Counted from the stretch's first letter, positions 32,422-42,681 are shown. The stretch is DNA of 64,000 bases from Phytophthora colocasiae (GCA_018806915.1 JAGKQI010000046.1:248001-312000); one strand, 5' to 3'. Program-made: numbers and translations. The notes: generated by a model not told the origin, from the letters alone.

Positions 32422-35205
32422 ATGATTGGAAGTGAAAGCGCACGCAAAGGGAGAGACGCGGATTCTGGATCCGGTATGGCATCCAGATCGTCGCGTCGGT
32501 TGAAGGGGCAGCTGCCTGAAGAGCACGAAGACTTAGATACGATTATGAGAAGAGCTCGTCAGGCCAACGCTGCGAAGCGAAAGGCTGCCCAGGAAGCGAA
32601 GGAGTTACCGGATCTCCAGGAGGAGGATTCCGGATCTGCCGTTGAGGATGCGCACCACGCAAGTCTGGACGGAAGTGATCGGGAAGAAACTTCGGATCGA
32701 GAAGGCGACCCAGAGCAAGAAGAGTCCGGATCCGAGTCGGGTTCGGAAGAAGAGGAATCTGGATCGGAAGGTGATCTGGAAGACGAAGGAGTTTTGGACG
32801 AGTCCGATCAGGAGGAGTCCGAAGGTGAGGAGTCTGAAGTCGTCGGGAGTGATGCTGAAGATTCCGGAAAAGAGGCATCTGAAGATGAAGATGTCGAGAT
32901 TGAAGCCCCCGCGGAGGATCGAGTTCTGTATTCTCCTCCGCCGAAAAGAGTAGATCCAGATGCCGTATCTGGAGTTCGAGAAGAGTCACCACGCGTGAAG
33001 CAGGAAGATCGCCCGCTGTCGCCGGTTCAGGAAGATACTGTGCTTGAAAACAATAACATGTCATCGCCAGTGATTCCAGAACTCCGGATGCCAACACTGC
33101 ATCCGGACCAGCCGCCGTTCCAGATGCTCTCTGAGGTGTCTCTGCAAGAACCAAGTGGATTCGACATTCCCGATTCTGAAATGGAGGAGCTTCAAGATGT
33201 CCCATCTACGGCGTCCGAAGTCCAGATGACCGAAGGTCGCGCGAAGGCATATGTGGCCGAGCAGGTGAGACGCTGGGAGCGCGATAGTTCCGAAAGAGAC
33301 ATTCCACCTGACGTCAGATACGACTGGCCTCCCGTGCGTCCGGATTCCGAAGCCTTCCTTCGTGCAGCTTCGAAGACTTCCGAATACCTTAATCGTCGGA
33401 TGTTGATGCCGGTACAGACAGACGCTTGGATTTCGGAACTTCAGATCCAGCGTCACACTTTTGGAACGGCCCAAGATCTACAAGCAGGCTTGATCCCGCC
33501 AATGGAATTCTCAGCTCGAGAATGTATTGCCATCCTTCAGACTCTACTTTTCGAAACCGGGTTTGGTTTCGTGAACTTGGTACCAGGATGGTTCCGGACG
33601 CGTGTCTTCAAGGTGCATCCGGATCTCGTCCGACAAGTCGTCGGTGAAGTGATACAGTTATTGACTGCGGAGATGATCGAGTGGAAACAGTTAATGGTCC
33701 GGATGCAGGAGTATGCCCAGACCCTTGCGAACTTTGGAACGGAAAGACTCTATCAAGTACATCCAGAAGCCGCTTATCAAGGTGGAAGCATATTCATTTC
33801 GGATTACGAAGCTTCTCTACTGGGACGTGACTTCACTGGGCTCCTCGTGACATCCGGATTCCGGAAGTTGAGAAGTCCAAGGGATCCTGTCCATCAGGAT
33901 GTCCAAGCGAAACGCCTCCAACGCGTAATGCCTCGGCCGCCACAGTCGTCGATTCCGTCACCAGCACCTTCGTCGATGCCATCTGTGCCGTCTACTGTCA
34001 TCCGGAATCTGGAAGCCGATCTGGAATTCACGTCGTCCCGAAGCAACTTGTCTTCACACCGGAGTATTCCGGAACACGGGAGTTCAGTTCAGTCATCTAG
34101 CATGTTTGGAACTTCTGGAGGATCAAGTGAGTCGATGGCAAGTGCCACCTCCGGAACCCGGACATCTCGGGAAAGTACCTCGGAGTCATCCGGATTTGGA
34201 ATGAGTCGGAGTGCTAGGACACACATGCCCCATTCAGGTTTCAACTCGATGGCAATGACTGCCCGGGAATCTGGAAGTGGAGCGACTGTGGAATCTGGAA
34301 TCACGTTCCAGGTTACCCACCAAGTACCTCGCACTCCTGGTGTTCAGGATGACGCGGATTCGGGAGAGCAGAAGCGAGATGGATCCAACAAGAGACGTAG
34401 CAAGTCGTCTTCCAGACGACGCGAAGCGGATCGACGGTCCCTGCCAACTGAGGAATCTGGATCACGAAGTGTCCGAAAGTCTGAAAGCCGCCGCCGAAGG
34501 ACCTCTGAAACTCCGCCCCGTTCGGAACGATCGTCTAAGTCGGCTGGCTCAGGATCCACGCAAGTTGCCCTGAATACCATGTATCAACTCCAAGAGGTCA
34601 TGGCCAGGATGGAAGATCAGCAGGGTTCTGCTTTGGAGAGGTTGTCAGGGAATCTGGATGCCAAGCTAGAAAGACTTCTGGATTCCAAGTTCCAAGCGAT
34701 GTTCCCGATGAAGGAACTGAATCAGGACTCAGACCTTGTTCGCGGTCAGGAAGCCTTGGGCGAAGTCCGGAATCTGGACATCCGGACATCGAGACGACCA
34801 CCACACAAGAGGCGCTCGGAAGGTGTTCGGGATGCACGTACCAAGGCACGTCCCGCTGAAGACGAGAAGGTGTTGGAGCTGCGAAGACAGCTCCAAGCAT
34901 TGGAGACCGCGCGGAAGCGAGAAGGAGAGGCGGCGAAGGCTGTCCAACGGTTCCTGGCTACACAGGTACGCGACCTGCGATCAGCAGCCACCCATCCGAC
35001 TGAGACAAGTGCAACTCAAGGTCACTCATCATCTGATCCAGCAACTTTGCACCCAGTATCCAGTGGCCCATCCCCAAACGTATCTGATTTGGATTCCCAG
35101 AAAACAGCTGTTCGGAATCCGGACGAAGCCTTTGCGGCACAGCTTGCAGCAGCTCTTCAAGTCGTCACTCTTGATTCTAAAGCGCCTAGGGCACAAGTGT
35201 CCTAG
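32422..35205 (+). CDS. Element D ORF1, long N-terminal gag extension
   Basis: 927 codons from ATG at 32422. The first 250 residues are acidic and Ser-rich (repeated EESGSE-type runs). A folded-looking middle follows (EAFLRAASKTSEYLNRRMLM, CIAILQTLLFETGFGFVNLV, QVVGEVIQLLTAEMIEWKQL). Then comes a Ser/Arg-rich region and a C-terminal helical segment likely to form a coiled coil (EDEKVLELRRQLQALETARK). It ends at TAG 35203. The frame stays open after the TAG into the recognisable gag at 35227, so it may be the N-terminal part of a larger Gag. I do not recognise the middle domain. Confidence 0.7.
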   Translation: MIGSESARKGRDADSGSGMASRSSRRLKGQLPEEHEDLDTIMRRARQANAAKRKAAQEAKELPDLQEEDSGSAVEDAHHASLDGSDREETSDREGDPEQEESGSESGSEEEESGSEGDLEDEGVLDESDQEESEGEESEVVGSDAEDSGKEASEDEDVEIEAPAEDRVLYSPPPKRVDPDAVSGVREESPRVKQEDRPLSPVQEDTVLENNNMSSPVIPELRMPTLHPDQPPFQMLSEVSLQEPSGFDIPDSEMEELQDVPSTASEVQMTEGRAKAYVAEQVRRWERDSSERDIPPDVRYDWPPVRPDSEAFLRAASKTSEYLNRRMLMPVQTDAWISELQIQRHTFGTAQDLQAGLIPPMEFSARECIAILQTLLFETGFGFVNLVPGWFRTRVFKVHPDLVRQVVGEVIQLLTAEMIEWKQLMVRMQEYAQTLANFGTERLYQVHPEAAYQGGSIFISDYEASLLGRDFTGLLVTSGFRKLRSPRDPVHQDVQAKRLQRVMPRPPQSSIPSPAPSSMPSVPSTVIRNLEADLEFTSSRSNLSSHRSIPEHGSSVQSSSMFGTSGGSSESMASATSGTRTSRESTSESSGFGMSRSARTHMPHSGFNSMAMTARESGSGATVESGITFQVTHQVPRTPGVQDDADSGEQKRDGSNKRRSKSSSRRREADRRSLPTEESGSRSVRKSESRRRRTSETPPRSERSSKSAGSGSTQVALNTMYQLQEVMARMEDQQGSALERLSGNLDAKLERLLDSKFQAMFPMKELNQDSDLVRGQEALGEVRNLDIRTSRRPPHKRRSEGVRDARTKARPAEDEKVLELRRQLQALETARKREGEAAKAVQRFLATQVRDLRSAATHPTETSATQGHSSSDPATLHPVSSGPSPNVSDLDSQKTAVRNPDEAFAAQLAAALQVVTLDSKAPRAQVS

Positions 35206-36135
35206 ACATCAACGCCTCAGACTCTAGTGGTGAAGAAGGAATCGACGACAAGGAAGAAGAGTGCATCTGAAAGCAGGGGTCGAGATGTTCGGAAGCGCTC
35301 GTCGGAGGATGCTGCCAGAAAGAGTGCGTCCAGAAGAACCGACTCGAGGAGGCTAAGCTCATCGTCCAAACGTATCCGGAAGGCGACATCCCGAAAGCGA
35401 ATACTGTCCGACGATCCAAGTTCATCTGACTCAAGCTTCGACTCAAGTGGGTCGAGTGATGATTCTGGAAGCTCAGACAGTAGCTTCATTGAGGACAAGG
35501 CCTCTGGAGTGACGACTAAGACGGCAGGCGGGACAACAACATATATGTTCAAGCCATTTGTCAATGCGAGTACTCTGGAAGACTTCGATGAGAAGGCGCC
35601 TTTGGCCACCCGGATGCGTTGGCTGGAGAGATTCCAGAGCATGTCGGTGCAAGGTGGCTGGGCGGATAATGTGAAGATTTATGAGATGAAGCTGAAGTTA
35701 TCCCCGGCAGTCCGGAACTGGCGAGCAAACCTGAGTCCAAAAGTCCGGAGGAAGTGGAAGGACTTTCTGAAGGCATTCAAGGAACGCTACTGTAAGGCGA
35801 AGACCACAGATGCCGAGAGATACTACACGATGTTCCAGAAGAAGTCTGAGACACCTTTGGAATTCTATTACCGTCTGAACAAGGTGGCGGATAGAGCTGG
35901 CATCCGGATTGACGGGTCATCCAAGTACCGGGAGCAGCATCTGAAGGCATTCACTAAAAAGCTTTCGGATTCCCGACTCCGGACGACCCTTCAAGGTCAA
36001 CGCCTTCGGAGTTTGAAAGATGTCGAGTACGTCCTGAAGCAGCATGAAGATCTGACTCTGGAAGACGACTACGACACCCCTCCTCCGAAGCGGGATTTCA
36101 GAGCGGACAACGTCCTCGAGACAAGTTCCGGATGA
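35206..36135 (+). CDS. gag: Element D Gag capsid region
   Basis: In phase with ORF1 after its TAG. No ATG occurs until well inside, so it is probably made by readthrough or, if the TAG is a mutation, as part of ORF1. It has a Ser/Arg-rich start, then a Gag core with FDEKAPLATRMRWLERFQSM, GWADNVKIYEMKLKLSPAVR, NWRANLS, WKDFLKAFKERYC and PLEFYYRLNKVADRAGIRID. This is the pattern of oomycete Gypsy capsids. It ends TGA at 36133, overlapping the ATG of the nucleocapsid ORF as ATGA. Confidence 0.8.
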   Translation, partial: TSTPQTLVVKKESTTRKKSASESRGRDVRKRSSEDAARKSASRRTDSRRLSSSSKRIRKATSRKRILSDDPSSSDSSFDSSGSSDDSGSSDSSFIEDKASGVTTKTAGGTTTYMFKPFVNASTLEDFDEKAPLATRMRWLERFQSMSVQGGWADNVKIYEMKLKLSPAVRNWRANLSPKVRRKWKDFLKAFKERYCKAKTTDAERYYTMFQKKSETPLEFYYRLNKVADRAGIRIDGSSKYREQHLKAFTKKLSDSRLRTTLQGQRLRSLKDVEYVLKQHEDLTLEDDYDTPPPKRDFRADNVLETSSG

Positions 36136-36710
36136 AGCGTTCGGGACGAGCATATTATCTGGCCAAAAGTGAAGACGATTCGGATGAAGAAGACCGCCAT
36201 GTGACGTTTGAAGATGAAGAAGAAAAGATGGCTCCAGAACCCTCGACGGGCAGGTCCGATGATCCGGAATCCAGATTCCCTAACATGGAAAATCTTTCGG
36301 AAGCAGTCTACAAGATTCTTCAAGAAGGAGGCTGGAGGCCACAATCTTCAACGGATCGTCCAGATTCCAGAAGACATCCGGAGCAACAGGATTCCAGACG
36401 CCAAGGTTTCCGGAATCCCAATTATTCCGCTCGGTACTGTGAAAACTGCAGAAACTTTGGACATGTCAAGGAAGACTGCTGGGCAGACATCGAGTGTGAA
36501 CGCTGTCATCGGAAGGGTCATCCGGTACGATTCTGCCGGATGCGGCAGTGTGATTACTGTGGGAAGTACCACGAGGGACACTGTGGAAAACATGAGGCAA
36601 TCCAAGATCTGGAAAACCTTATCCGACAAGGAACTTTGGAAGTACCAACCGCCATCCGGAAGAAACTTCTGGATCCTGACACAGATTCTGGGGAACAGCA
36701 GTTAAACTAA
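36132..36710 (+). CDS. Element D nucleocapsid ORF
   Basis: ATG at 36132 overlaps the previous stop (ATGA). It has an acidic N-terminal segment, then three knuckles: CENCRNFGHVKEDC, CERCHRKGHPVRFC and the shorter CDYCGKYHEGHC. It ends CAG TTA AAC TAA, where GTTAAAC is a slippery heptamer into pol. It would bind element RNA. The ATGA overlap could be termination-reinitiation, or a one-base mutation within one Gag ORF. Confidence 0.8.
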   Translation: MKRSGRAYYLAKSEDDSDEEDRHVTFEDEEEKMAPEPSTGRSDDPESRFPNMENLSEAVYKILQEGGWRPQSSTDRPDSRRHPEQQDSRRQGFRNPNYSARYCENCRNFGHVKEDCWADIECERCHRKGHPVRFCRMRQCDYCGKYHEGHCGKHEAIQDLENLIRQGTLEVPTAIRKKLLDPDTDSGEQQLN

Positions 36711-36760
36711 GAAGCCCGCTGGATGGGGATCCGGAACGCGTCGGGCTCAAGAAACCCCCA
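36701..36760 (+). promoter_or_regulatory. Candidate -1 frameshift signal: GTTAAAC plus downstream stem
   Basis: The heptamer G_TTA_AAC (36701-36707) abuts the zero-frame TAA. The -1 frame reads GTT AAA CTA AGA and stays open into pol. Five bases downstream, AGCCCG (36713-36718) can pair with CGGGCT (36742-36747). TGGGG in the loop (36724-36728) can pair with CCCCA (36756-36760), making a possible pseudoknot with a long middle loop. Confidence 0.8.
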
Positions 36761-39700
36761 GAATTATGTGTGTTAGCGTACGTTGGTCCAGAGTTGAAGA
36801 GACAACAAGTTAACCATCAATGCATGACTATAACCCAAGATGACGACTCTCAGGTTCCGGATTCCGGATGCGAACTTTCTCCAGATAGTGATTCTGGAGT
36901 TCTGGACGATGATTGGAATCCAGACAACTTGGACGACACCCCGGTGGAATTCAGACTGAAACCCGGAGAGAGTTACGGATGGTGGGAAGAACACCGATCG
37001 GAGACGTCTAAACGGGTTGCAATGGTGCATGGTGCAGTGAATAATGTTCGGACAGATATCCTTTTGGATTCCGGAGCGTCGGTGAGTATGCTGAGTTTGG
37101 ATCTTGCGCGTAGGCTCAAGCTCAAATTGGACTTCCGGAAGCAGCTCCGGGTATCTGGACTAGGAGGTGTCCCGACGTACATCGCTGCCCGAACCGAAGT
37201 TAAAGTCACCCTGGGTCTGAATGTAGTTTACGTTCTGGAACTCTGGGTGGCTAACATCGGAGAAGGTGTTGACGTGTTGCTGGGAATGGACTTCATGTAC
37301 TCTGCTGGAGTACGACTGTGTATTCGTGAAGGATTGGTGCAACTTCCGGACGAAGAAAACGTCATGCTTTCAGGAAGAACTTTCGATCAACAACGCAAAG
37401 GATTGCGTCTGGAAGTCCGGCCTCCGGAAACCCTCTATTTGGGGCCAGGGGAACAAGCGGTCATCCGGATCAATTATGGCCAAAGTAATCCGCAACGTGA
37501 AGTAGTCTGGGCTGGACGAGGTGACCGCTGGGTGACCCAGCTAATATATGGTGCGAAGTCTTGGGCAGTCGCGGTGAAGGTCGTCAACATTTCCGAAAAA
37601 GATGTTTGGATAGGCACGAACACTCCCGTCGCCCAGATTGTGGAATTCGGATGCTATCCTTTTGGAAGATTTGTGCGACCTGGACTCCGGAGGTATCGTG
37701 AATGGGAAGTTCTGATTTACGAGAACACGAACTCTCGTCAGGAACATCTTCGCCAACGAAGATACCTTCAAGCAATTCAGGCGTCCCAACCTCCAAGCGT
37801 CCAGAAGCCGGAATACCCATGGCCGAAGAAGTTGATAACAAGGCCACCTCGAGGAGGTTCTGGAGTCCACATGGTTTGTTTACAAGACCCGCCACGTTTG
37901 AATCCAGAGTCCGTCTCGGATCCAGATGCCGTACGTCCAGATGTCAGGAATCCAAATGGGCTCCAGACATTTCATGAAGTTTTGGAGGAAGATGGGGAAG
38001 GCTTGCCGGAGGCGACTAAGACTCCAGAATATTCGGGTGAAGAAAGTCTCTGTCGAGATGAACCCCTAGTGAACCCGGAAATCCGGACCCCAGATGACTC
38101 GGAGGACGAAGAATTTTTCGATGCGATTGAGGACATACCGAGTAATTGGAACCCGGAAGGAGTGCCTGATAAAGAAGAGGGATCCGGAAGCATCCATCAT
38201 GGAATCTCATCTAAGGCGGATATGGTGAACAAGGCCATCCGGAAGCTGGAAACGAAGTTCGTCCGATGTATGCACCTGAATGCGGAAGAGTTGAATCTGG
38301 AGCCGGCCGTGTATGTCCACGAGGGAAGTGACATGCTGTCTCAGTTGAAGGATCAGTTGGTTATGCTTCCGGAAGTACATGAGTTGAGTCCAAAATGCGA
38401 CATTGGGAAGGCTGACGTCGGAGAGTCTGGAAAGACCTCTCCGGAAGAAGAGCAAAAACTTCGCGGAATCCTGAAGCGCCATCGCAGTATATTTCTGGGC
38501 GACGGTAATGCAGCACCCGCCCCTGCGAGAGGTGTGATTTGTGATCTGGATGTCGGGATGGCTAAACCTGTCGCCCAACGCCCACGATCGATAGCACCTC
38601 ATTTGGCGGTCAAAGTGTATGAACTTTTGAAGAAACTTCTGGAAACTGGATTGATTGAGCATTCGGAATCGCCATGGGCCTCTCCAATCGTCATCGTCCT
38701 GAAAAAGAACGGTGTGGACATCCGGATGTGTATCGACTACCGAGTGGTTAATGGTTTTATTGTGTTATCCAACTATCCGCTACCTCTGATTGATGACCTC
38801 TTGATTGGCTTCGAGCATGCAATGTGGTTCATGAGTCTGGATATGGCAAGTGGATTCTGGGCGATCCGGATGTCTGAACGCGCCAAATTGATATCAGCTT
38901 TTGTTTGCCCTTTTGGGCACTTTCAGTGGATCCGGATGCCGTTTGGATTGAAGAATGCACCGTTGGTTTATCAAGCGGTAATCAATAACTGCTTGTGGGG
39001 ATTTGTACGATTGTCTCCGGAAGAAGAAGCTGAAGTGGATCCAGAAGTCTTGGAATTCCTGAAGTTAACGGAATCTGGAGGTCCGGATTCCGGAAGTCAG
39101 GTCCCGATTCTTTCCGACACTATGACAGTGTTCCAGAGGAATATTCCAGCACCTTCGCAGATAAGTCCGGTCCTGGGTCGTAGCTCGTACATTGATGACA
39201 TCGCTCATGGTGCACCCACTTGGGACCAGTTATGTGAGGATCTGAATGCCCTGTTATTTCGACTTCGGTACTGGAACATTTCAGTAAGTCTTCCGAAGAG
39301 CGAATTTGGAAAACTGAGCATCCCATATCTGTCCCACGAGATTAGCGCAGAAGGAATCCGGGCAACCCCGAAGATCGCGAAAGGAGTTCTGGATCTCCCG
39401 TTTCCGGATTCCCTGAAAGGGATACAGTCTTTTCTCGGAAGCCTGAACTATTATCATAAGTTCATTGAGGACTTCCCAGTCATCGCTGCGGTGCTGTACG
39501 AGCTTACGGACGAGCAAATTCGGGCAGGAAGGAATCTGGACCAGGCGAAGGAAGCTTTTGGAATCCTGAAGCACAAGATCGTCTCGACCCCTCTATTGCG
39601 GCATCCGGACCGGAATCGACCCTTCGTTATCATCCCACATGCGAACGCATGGGCAGCTTGTGCCGTCCTGGGTCAGGAATACGACGGAGTCATACACCCG

Positions 39701-42409
39701 GTTCGATATACCGGCCGTGTCCTGAACGAGTCCGAAATCCGGTACCATATCGCGGAAAAGGAAGTTATTGCCATCTTGAGGGTACTTCAGGTATTCCGGA
39801 CGCTGATCGAGCAATCCCAGCTGATAGTGTATACCCGATATTCTGTCTTGAAGTGGGTCATCAATTCAAAGTCTGCGGACGGAAGGTGTGTACCCTGGGG
39901 ACTCACATTGTCACATTGGGATCTGGACATCCGAAAGGTCCAAAGGGACGAAGATGGACTGGCTGCTATTATGGGAGCTGGGATCACTCCGAGAGAACAT
40001 CTGGATAAGATTTCGGAATCCTTGATCCCGATGAAGGGACGGATCCGGAAACCCCCCGTGATGAGCATCGAGATGCTCGAGTCGGACTATGAAGGTGTCG
40101 TCTTGAGTTTCGACGGTGCTGCGAAGACGTCAACCCGGAAAGGCAGCTGCGGTTGCGTACTCTGGAAACTACCCGGGTGGAAGATTCTGGAAGCCCGAGG
40201 CTTTGCTCTGGATGACGTCACCGTGAATGATGCGGAATACCATGGCCTCTTGAAAGGGATGACCATGGCATCCGGAAAAAACATCGAGGAACTAGTGGTT
40301 GTCGGCGATTCCAGAATCGTGATTCAGCAAGTTCAAGGATTGATCAACTGTAACCAGCCACACCTGCAGAAACACTTAGCGCAGGCCGAGGTTCTGAAAT
40401 CTGGATTCCGGAAGATCAGGTTTGTGCATCTCAAGCGAGACTATAATCAGGCCGCCGACTACTTGACGTCCAAGACACTTGCGTTGGGCGAATCATGGGC
40501 TGTCACAGATGAAGGTGACTTGAGACATCTAGAACTGGTGTCCAAAATCCCTGAAAAGCTTATGAAGTCTGGGATTCCGGATGAAGATTGTCCGGGGATT
40601 CAGACTCCGGAAGACAACGGGCCGGATGACCAGGCCATGCATAGTCCGGAATCTGCCCCCTTACCTGAAGCCGCTCGAGTTATGGCGGTCATTACCGAGG
40701 CGGGACATCCGGAATCCGGAAACCCTGACTTACCTCCGATGGGGCCACTCGAACTTCAAGCTGAAAGGTGGAGACGTATCACCGTACATCAAGATGCTGA
40801 TGAATACCTGTCGGAACTCAAGGCATTCCTGAAAGGTGACTTTGAGAAGTTCTCGCGTAGACGACTCCGGAAAATTGCCAAAGTAGCGGATCTGTTCACT
40901 CTGGATTCCAGAGACATTCTGTTCCGGATGACGACTGTCACCCAGAAGCGCCCTCGGGATTTCCTGGGAGATCTCAGGCTGGTCGTTCCGGAATCCTTGC
41001 GTTCCGATATGCTGCATTATGCTCATGAAGATTTTCAAGGCGGCCATCAGGGTATCCGGAGGACGCAGGAAAAACTCCTCGCGGAATACTACTGGCCTGG
41101 TATGTATGCTGACGTGGAACGACACGTCAAGGAATGCGTGGATTGTGCTTCCGGAAAGGGACGACCTCCTAACCCTGGGCCGTCACCCGGAAACATCGAG
41201 CCGTCATGCCCGTTCGAAGTGGTATCGATGGACTTTGTGACGCATCTTCCAAAATCCGCCCGCGGAAACACTTTCCTACTTCTTTTTCAAGATATGTTTT
41301 CTGGATACGTCATGTGCAAGCCGATGAGTTCAACAACTGCTCAGGAAGTCGCGGAAGTCTACGAACAAGTGGTATTCCAGAGGTTCGGATCAAGCTCTAT
41401 GATCAGGCACGATCAAGATCCCAGATTCATGAGCGCGGTCTTCGAGTGCTTCCGGAATCTACTAGGGAGTCTCCAGAGGGCGACACTTGGGTACCGTCCG
41501 CAAGCCAACGGGCAACAGGAGCGATCCGTCCAGACGGTCGTCCGGAGCATCCGGGCGTACATCATGGAAGCTGACCAGAGTGACTGGGACGACCATGTCG
41601 AGAGGCTCATGTTCGCTCTGAACACATCTTTCGACGCGACACGTCTAGAAACCCCGTTCTACCTGGTCCACGGCTGGGATGCCCAGAATACCATTTCGGC
41701 CATGCTGGGTCCAAAACCCGCAAGCGTTCCAGAGAAGTCAGCTTACGAGTGGCGACGAAAGATGCAACGGGACTACAGTTACGCAGTGGCGTTTGCAGAA
41801 GATCTCCAGAAGAAGGCCAGGCGACATCGGTCCGAAATCCAGACGCAGAAGTGGAGGGAGCTTTCTGACCGTCTGAAGTCCGGATTCACAGAGGGTGACT
41901 CCGTATGGCTGTACATTCCAAAAGTCCAGACTGGGTTGAGCAGGAAGCTGGCCCACCTGTGGCACGGCCCCTTCCGGATCGACGAAGTGCACGACGACTT
42001 CCGGGTGAAGCTCAAAGTCGAGGGCACGGGGTACCGTGTCAACCCTTGGGTACATATTAGTCGCCTGAAGCCACGTGCCCTATTCCCGAAACGCCCCATT
42101 GTGGAGATCGACGTCGACGATGACGATGATTTTGATGCCGTCCTGCTTCCAGAAGACAGTTGGACTCCGGATGCCGGAAACGACGAGTATGAAGTTGAGA
42201 AGATTCTGGATCTCCGGTGGTCGAAACGCACTCGGACGTCCAAACGCAATCGGGAATACTTGGTCAAGTGGAAGGGATATGATGAACCCGAATGGTTACC
42301 AGTGTCACAACTTAGTTGCGGTGCCCTACTGTATGAATTCAATCAAGGAGCTCGGGCGCGTGCAAGGTTCCAGGCAATGCAAGCTGGGGACGACCATCCA
42401 CGAGTTTAA
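36707..42409 (+). CDS. pol: Element D Pol: protease, RT, RNase H, archaeal-type RNase H, integrase, chromodomain
   Basis: One open frame of about 1,900 codons, entered by -1 frameshift. Protease: ILLDSGASVSML (catalytic Asp 37067). RT: MCIDYRVVNG, MSLDMASGFW, MPFGLKNAPLVYQ, then about 60 extra residues before the catalytic YIDD (39188-39199). The following Ty3-type RNase H has lost catalytic residues (IIPHANAW in place of a DAS motif; YTRYSVLKW in place of TDH). A second RNase H of archaeal type retains its acidic residues (SFDGAAK, NDAEYHGL, VVGDSRIV, NQAADYL). Integrase: H-H-C-C with CVDCASGKG, DDE in SMDFVTHLP, IRHDQDPRF and GQQERSVQT. A C-terminal chromodomain follows (VEKILDLR, YLVKWKGYDEPEWLPV, about 42190-42340). 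Dual RNase H elements are known in oomycetes and plants. It looks functional. Confidence 0.93.
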   Translation, partial: LRSPLDGDPERVGLKKPPELCVLAYVGPELKRQQVNHQCMTITQDDDSQVPDSGCELSPDSDSGVLDDDWNPDNLDDTPVEFRLKPGESYGWWEEHRSETSKRVAMVHGAVNNVRTDILLDSGASVSMLSLDLARRLKLKLDFRKQLRVSGLGGVPTYIAARTEVKVTLGLNVVYVLELWVANIGEGVDVLLGMDFMYSAGVRLCIREGLVQLPDEENVMLSGRTFDQQRKGLRLEVRPPETLYLGPGEQAVIRINYGQSNPQREVVWAGRGDRWVTQLIYGAKSWAVAVKVVNISEKDVWIGTNTPVAQIVEFGCYPFGRFVRPGLRRYREWEVLIYENTNSRQEHLRQRRYLQAIQASQPPSVQKPEYPWPKKLITRPPRGGSGVHMVCLQDPPRLNPESVSDPDAVRPDVRNPNGLQTFHEVLEEDGEGLPEATKTPEYSGEESLCRDEPLVNPEIRTPDDSEDEEFFDAIEDIPSNWNPEGVPDKEEGSGSIHHGISSKADMVNKAIRKLETKFVRCMHLNAEELNLEPAVYVHEGSDMLSQLKDQLVMLPEVHELSPKCDIGKADVGESGKTSPEEEQKLRGILKRHRSIFLGDGNAAPAPARGVICDLDVGMAKPVAQRPRSIAPHLAVKVYELLKKLLETGLIEHSESPWASPIVIVLKKNGVDIRMCIDYRVVNGFIVLSNYPLPLIDDLLIGFEHAMWFMSLDMASGFWAIRMSERAKLISAFVCPFGHFQWIRMPFGLKNAPLVYQAVINNCLWGFVRLSPEEEAEVDPEVLEFLKLTESGGPDSGSQVPILSDTMTVFQRNIPAPSQISPVLGRSSYIDDIAHGAPTWDQLCEDLNALLFRLRYWNISVSLPKSEFGKLSIPYLSHEISAEGIRATPKIAKGVLDLPFPDSLKGIQSFLGSLNYYHKFIEDFPVIAAVLYELTDEQIRAGRNLDQAKEAFGILKHKIVSTPLLRHPDRNRPFVIIPHANAWAACAVLGQEYDGVIHPVRYTGRVLNESEIRYHIAEKEVIAILRVLQVFRTLIEQSQLIVYTRYSVLKWVINSKSADGRCVPWGLTLSHWDLDIRKVQRDEDGLAAIMGAGITPREHLDKISESLIPMKGRIRKPPVMSIEMLESDYEGVVLSFDGAAKTSTRKGSCGCVLWKLPGWKILEARGFALDDVTVNDAEYHGLLKGMTMASGKNIEELVVVGDSRIVIQQVQGLINCNQPHLQKHLAQAEVLKSGFRKIRFVHLKRDYNQAADYLTSKTLALGESWAVTDEGDLRHLELVSKIPEKLMKSGIPDEDCPGIQTPEDNGPDDQAMHSPESAPLPEAARVMAVITEAGHPESGNPDLPPMGPLELQAERWRRITVHQDADEYLSELKAFLKGDFEKFSRRRLRKIAKVADLFTLDSRDILFRMTTVTQKRPRDFLGDLRLVVPESLRSDMLHYAHEDFQGGHQGIRRTQEKLLAEYYWPGMYADVERHVKECVDCASGKGRPPNPGPSPGNIEPSCPFEVVSMDFVTHLPKSARGNTFLLLFQDMFSGYVMCKPMSSTTAQEVAEVYEQVVFQRFGSSSMIRHDQDPRFMSAVFECFRNLLGSLQRATLGYRPQANGQQERSVQTVVRSIRAYIMEADQSDWDDHVERLMFALNTSFDATRLETPFYLVHGWDAQNTISAMLGPKPASVPEKSAYEWRRKMQRDYSYAVAFAEDLQKKARRHRSEIQTQKWRELSDRLKSGFTEGDSVWLYIPKVQTGLSRKLAHLWHGPFRIDEVHDDFRVKLKVEGTGYRVNPWVHISRLKPRALFPKRPIVEIDVDDDDDFDAVLLPEDSWTPDAGNDEYEVEKILDLRWSKRTRTSKRNREYLVKWKGYDEPEWLPVSQLSCGALLYEFNQGARARARFQAMQAGDDHPRV

Positions 42410-42593
42410 TCGTCCAGATGCCGACTTTAGATATCTGGACGATGGAACTTTCGGGTTGCAACTACGACTGAATTTTGTTTTGATTACGATTGGATTATTG
42501 ATTGTTTGGATTGCTATGGATTTTGGAAGTGATGAGGATTTCGAAACGTGGACTTATGCAACAGAAGGTATTCTGGATGACGACGATAACTGA
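42410..42593 (+). other. Short post-pol frame with one hydrophobic segment
   Basis: In the +1 frame just after the pol stop, codons read LNFVLITIGLLIVWIAMDFG, then an acidic end DDDDN before TGA at 42591. A single possible membrane helix. There is no convincing start codon, so this may be chance. The antisense ORF begins to the right. Confidence 0.25.
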
Positions 42594-42681
42594 GATGTAT
42601 TTCGAGTGGTTAAGTGATGGAGAATACGCTACCTATGGAATCATGCAGAGCAAGGACTTCACTCGATTCGGTGTACATCTC

